Positions 61,197 to 64,000 of a DNA stretch of 64,000 bases are shown here, one piece after another. The stretch's first letter is position 1. Every line of letters starts with the position of its first letter. The stretch spans positions 496,001 through 560,000 of the forward strand of contig NZ_CP177144.1 of the NCBI RefSeq assembly GCF_050389775.1, read 5' to 3'. Below the pieces are notes generated by a model, which worked only from the letters and a program-made list of their open reading frames with translations, made no database searches and had not been told where the DNA came from. The translations under genes and the position numbers were made by a program. Source of the stretch: Marinibacterium sp050389775. Lineage in GTDB: Bacteria > Pseudomonadota > Alphaproteobacteria > Rhodobacterales > Rhodobacteraceae.

Positions 61197-61823
61197 ATGA
61201 CCATCCAGACCGACCACGCCAGCCTCGTCGACCGGCTTCTTGCCCTGTCGCAATACGACACCCGCGTCTTCGTCGCGATCACCGGCGCGCCGGGCTCGGG
61301 CAAGAGCACCCTGGCCGAGGCCCTTCTGGCCGGGATCGAGGCCCGGCTGCCCGGGCATGCGGCCATCCTGCCGATGGACGGGTTCCATTACGACGACGGC
61401 CTGCTGTCCGCCCGTGGCTGGCTGGCCCGCAAGGGCGCGCCGCATACCTTCGATGCCGACGGGCTGGCCGCCACGATCGACCGGCTGGCCCCGGGAGACC
61501 GGCCGGTGGCCGTGCCGGTCTTTGACCGCGCGCTGGAAATCTCGCGGGCCGGGGCGCGGATCATCGCGCCCGAGGTCCGGCTGATCCTGGTCGAGGGCAA
61601 TTACCTGCTGCTCGACGATCCGGCCTGGGCACCGTTGCGCGACCGCTTCGACCTGTCGGTCTTCCTCGACGTGCCCCTTGAAACCCTGCGCGCAAGGCTG
61701 GAAGAGCGGTGGAAGACGTTGAACCCGGAGGACGCTCGGGCCAAGGTCGAGGAGAACGACCTGCCCAACGCCCGGCTGGTGGTCGGCCAGAGCGTGCCCG
61801 CGGATCTTGTCCTGCGCGCCTGA
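61197..61823 (+). CDS. P-loop sugar/nucleoside kinase-like protein
   Basis: A 208-residue kinase of the uridine-kinase/FrcK-like P-loop class. Walker A is ITGAPGSGKSTLAEAL (about 28-43). PMDGFHYDDGLL follows, as in pantothenate/uridine kinases, and LILVEGNYLLLDDPAW is the Walker B region. Position in a polyol operon between an SDR and transaldolase makes it the likely step that phosphorylates the ketose product. The exact acceptor is unknown. It starts 9 bases after the SDR stop. Confidence 0.8.
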   Translation: MTIQTDHASLVDRLLALSQYDTRVFVAITGAPGSGKSTLAEALLAGIEARLPGHAAILPMDGFHYDDGLLSARGWLARKGAPHTFDADGLAATIDRLAPGDRPVAVPVFDRALEISRAGARIIAPEVRLILVEGNYLLLDDPAWAPLRDRFDLSVFLDVPLETLRARLEERWKTLNPEDARAKVEENDLPNARLVVGQSVPADLVLRA

Positions 61824-61902
61824 CCGGCCCCTTCCGGCCCGACCGCCTTCGGTGCAGACAGGCACCGGACCCGCACCGATACAGACCAGGAACTGGAACG
61901 AC

Positions 61903-62838
61903 ATGAGCATTTTGAACCAACTGAGAGCCATGACCGTCGTCGTGGCCGACACCGGCGAAGTGGCCTCCGTGAAACGGCTGAAGCCGGTCGATTGCACAAC
62001 CAACCCGTCGCTGGTTCTGGCCGCGCTGGCCGATCCGGCCTCGGAAGAGCTGATCGCTCGCGAGATCGAGGCCGGCAAGGCCGCCGGTCTGTCGGCCGAA
62101 AAGATGGTGGCCACCCTGACCGTGGCCACCGGGGCCGAGCTGACCCGGCTGGTGCCGGGCCGGGTGTCGACCGAGGTTGACGCCAACCTGTCCTTCGACA
62201 CCGATGCCTCGGTCGCCCGGGCCCGCGAGATCATCGCCGATTACGACCGGCGGGGCATTGCCAAGGATCGCATCCTGATCAAGCTGGCCTCGACCTGGGA
62301 AGGCATCCGCGCGGCGGAAATCCTGCAGGGCGAGGGCATCGACTGCAACCTGACCCTGCTGTTCTCGATGGCCCAGGCCGTCGCCTGCGCCGATGCCGGG
62401 GCGTTCCTGATCTCGCCCTTCGTCGGCCGGATCACCGATTGGTACAAGAAGGCCGAGGGCGTCGACAGCTACCTGCCCGACGAGGATCCGGGCGTGAAAT
62501 CGGTCCGCCGGATCTACGATTACTACAAGTCGAACGGCATCGGCACGGTGGTCATGGGCGCGTCCTTCCGCAACACCGACCAGATCAAGGCCCTGGCCGG
62601 CTGCGACAACCTGACGATCTCGCCCAAGCTGCTCGACGCGCTGGATGCCGAGACCGGCGATCTGCCCCGCGTGCTGTCGCCCGAAGCGGCCAGCGGCGTG
62701 GCGCCGGTGACAATGGACGAGGCGAGCTTCCGCTGGGAGATGAACGCCGATGCCATGGCCACCGAGAAACTGGCCGAGGGCATCCGCAATTTCGATGCCG
62801 ATCACAAGAAACTGATCGACCTGGTCGCCCAGCGCTGA
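61903..62838 (+). CDS. tal: Transaldolase (TalB type)
   Basis: A 311-residue classical transaldolase. The Schiff-base Lys is K127 in RILIKLASTWEGIRAAE. The further signatures CTTNPSLVL, CNLTLLFSMAQAVACADAG and LISPFVGRITDWYKK are complete. It transfers a dihydroxyacetone unit between fructose-6-phosphate and sedoheptulose-7-phosphate. As last gene of the polyol operon it would channel a ketohexose phosphate into the pentose phosphate pool. Start at 61903 by family length (E. coli TalB has 317). Confidence 0.95.
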   Translation: MSILNQLRAMTVVVADTGEVASVKRLKPVDCTTNPSLVLAALADPASEELIAREIEAGKAAGLSAEKMVATLTVATGAELTRLVPGRVSTEVDANLSFDTDASVARAREIIADYDRRGIAKDRILIKLASTWEGIRAAEILQGEGIDCNLTLLFSMAQAVACADAGAFLISPFVGRITDWYKKAEGVDSYLPDEDPGVKSVRRIYDYYKSNGIGTVVMGASFRNTDQIKALAGCDNLTISPKLLDALDAETGDLPRVLSPEAASGVAPVTMDEASFRWEMNADAMATEKLAEGIRNFDADHKKLIDLVAQR

Positions 62839-63089
62839 ACGGGGGCCGATCCGGCGCCGTTCGGGCCCGGATCGCCACGGGGATGCACCGGACCGGCGCC
62901 CGCGCCCGGTCCGGCACCCGGATCGGGGCGGGCGATGCGCTCGCGCCGCCCCGACCATGGTGCCGGCGCCCGCCAAACGGGCATTGACCGCCGGGCGCGC
63001 TTCGATTTTCATCCGCCCCGCCGGTTCCGCCCCGGCATCCGCCCAATGGCCATTCCCCCGCGGGCCCCGGCCTGCCATGTGACAACGAA

Positions 63090-63674
63090 ATGCAGAAACC
63101 CCTTTCCATCGTCGTGGTCGAACAGGACCGGGATCGCGCGCTGCTCATCGTCGACAGCCTGCGCGACTCGGGCCCGCACGAGATCTTCGTGGTCTCCGAG
63201 GAAAGCGCGCTGGCCCGGCGCATCAAGGAACGCAATCCCGACATCGTGCTGGTCGACATGGCCAGCCCCTCGCGCGACATGCTCGAAGAGCTGACCCTGG
63301 CCTCGGGGGCGACCGAACGGCCGGTGGCCATGTTCGTCGACCAGTCCGACGACGGGCTGACCAAGGCCGCGATCGAGGCCGGGGTGTCGGCCTATGTCGT
63401 CGACGGGCTGCGGCCCGAACGCATCAAGCCGATCATGGATGCGGCGATCACCCGGTTCCACATGTTCCAGCGCATGCGCACCGAACTGGCCGCAACCAAG
63501 AAGGCGCTGGAGGAACGCAAGGTGATCGACCGGGCCAAGGGCATCCTGATGAAGGCCCGCAAGATCGACGAGGACGAGGCCTATGCGCTGATGCGCAAGA
63601 CGGCCATGACCCAGGGCCGCAAGATGGTCGACGTGGCCGAGGCCATCGTGACAGCGGCAGGGCTGCTGTCATGA
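63090..63674 (+). CDS. nasT: ANTAR-domain response regulator NasT
   Basis: A 194-residue antiterminator. The receiver-like domain begins LSIVVVEQDRDRALLIVDSL and has the possible acceptor Asp in DIVLVDMAS. The C-terminal ANTAR domain is LEERKVIDRAKGILMKARKIDEDEAYALMRKTAMTQGRKMVDVAEAIV. NasT binds twin-hairpin leader RNAs of nitrate assimilation genes and is held inactive by NasS. The gene overlaps nasS by ATGA. No ribosome binding site is obvious at this ATG. The 250 bases upstream hold only GC-rich imperfect hairpins and no recognised ANTAR target. Confidence 0.88.
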   Translation: MQKPLSIVVVEQDRDRALLIVDSLRDSGPHEIFVVSEESALARRIKERNPDIVLVDMASPSRDMLEELTLASGATERPVAMFVDQSDDGLTKAAIEAGVSAYVVDGLRPERIKPIMDAAITRFHMFQRMRTELAATKKALEERKVIDRAKGILMKARKIDEDEAYALMRKTAMTQGRKMVDVAEAIVTAAGLLS

Positions 63675-64000
63675 GCACGACGGAACTGAAGGCCGGGTTC
63701 ATCCCGCTGGTTGATGCCGCGCCGCTGGTTGTCGCCCGCGAGTTGGGCTTTGCCGAGGAAGAAGGCCTGGACCTGCGGCTGGACCGTGCGCCCAGCTGGT
63801 CGACCCTGCGCGACTGGGTGGCCATGGGCCAGATCGACGCCGCCCACATGTTGTCACCCGTGCCGGTGGCCGCCGCGCTGGGGCTGGGCGGCATTGCCGT
63901 GCGGCTCAACGCCCTGTCGGTCCTGTCGGTCAACGGCAATGTCATCGGCGTGTCGAACGCCCTGGCCGACAAGATGCGCGCGGCCGGACACCGGTTCGAT
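63671..64000 (+). CDS. nasS: Nitrate sensor NasS (NrtA/CmpA-like), N-terminal part
   Basis: The first 110 codons are in the window and the gene runs off the right edge. They begin TTELKAGFIPLVDAAPLVVARELGFAEEEGLDLRLDRAPSWSTLRDWVAMGQIDAAHML, which is the NrtA/NasF substrate-binding fold. No signal peptide precedes it, so it is the cytoplasmic sensor NasS rather than a transport receptor; the overlap with nasT supports this. It binds nitrate or nitrite and releases NasT. Confidence 0.85.
   Translation, partial: MSTTELKAGFIPLVDAAPLVVARELGFAEEEGLDLRLDRAPSWSTLRDWVAMGQIDAAHMLSPVPVAAALGLGGIAVRLNALSVLSVNGNVIGVSNALADKMRAAGHRFD

Overview
The window reads as a chromosome segment of a GC-rich alphaproteobacterium of the Rhodobacterales type (Paracoccus/Rhodobacter-like). 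The evidence is the gene order around dnaA (mutM divergent from ubiE-ubiB, then echA, rpsT, dnaA, dnaN, recF and gyrB nearby), the TRAP transporter, the serA-serC pair with a leader RNA, two small RNAs whose twin hairpin loops carry CCUCCUCCC, and frequent translational coupling through 4-base ATGA overlaps. Many genes end in strong GC hairpins without a U tract. No tRNA, rRNA, insertion sequence, phage gene or CRISPR array was seen.

Layout. 1-2.1 kb: SURF1 tail and an MFS exporter. 2.4-7.0 kb: a three-subunit molybdenum hydroxylase operon, divergent from its likely TetR regulator. 7.0-13.6 kb: minCDE, a secreted beta-propeller gene with an AraC regulator, and a CGNR regulator divergent from an azoreductase; one cuckoo-type sRNA gene lies at each end, in opposite orientation. 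13.6-25.7 kb: MFS exporter, gyrB, an SHMT-like enzyme, a recF-VOC-DUF1697 coupled operon, dnaN, dnaA and rpsT. 25.8-35.4 kb: echA, mutM, ubiE, ubiB, thiolase, phosphatase, serA and serC. 35.7-40.9 kb: a ureide/purine-type module (racemase-fold protein, TRAP dctMQP, OHCU decarboxylase, LysR).

41.2-53.0 kb is the most striking region. A sugar ABC importer operon also encodes a GH127 beta-L-arabinofuranosidase and an S33 prolyl aminopeptidase. Directly upstream, on the same strand, is a trans-4-hydroxyproline catabolic set (deaminase, 2-epimerase, D-hydroxyproline oxidase) with a GntR regulator. Together these look like one locus for taking up and degrading arabinosylated hydroxyproline compounds from plant cell-wall glycoproteins (extensin type): import, removal of L-arabinose, release of Hyp, and conversion of Hyp toward alpha-ketoglutarate semialdehyde. 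The final semialdehyde dehydrogenase is not in the window.

53.3-62.8 kb is a LacI-controlled polyol/ketose operon: ABC importer, two SDR dehydrogenases (one resembling galactitol 2-dehydrogenase), a D-tagatose/psicose 3-epimerase-family enzyme with all four active-site residues, a P-loop kinase and a transaldolase. It probably converts an imported alditol or rare ketose to a phosphorylated sugar that enters the pentose-phosphate pool. The window ends in nasT (ANTAR antiterminator) and the start of nasS, the nitrate-sensing pair.

All functions are read from sequence alone; no database search was run. Motif positions were counted by hand.
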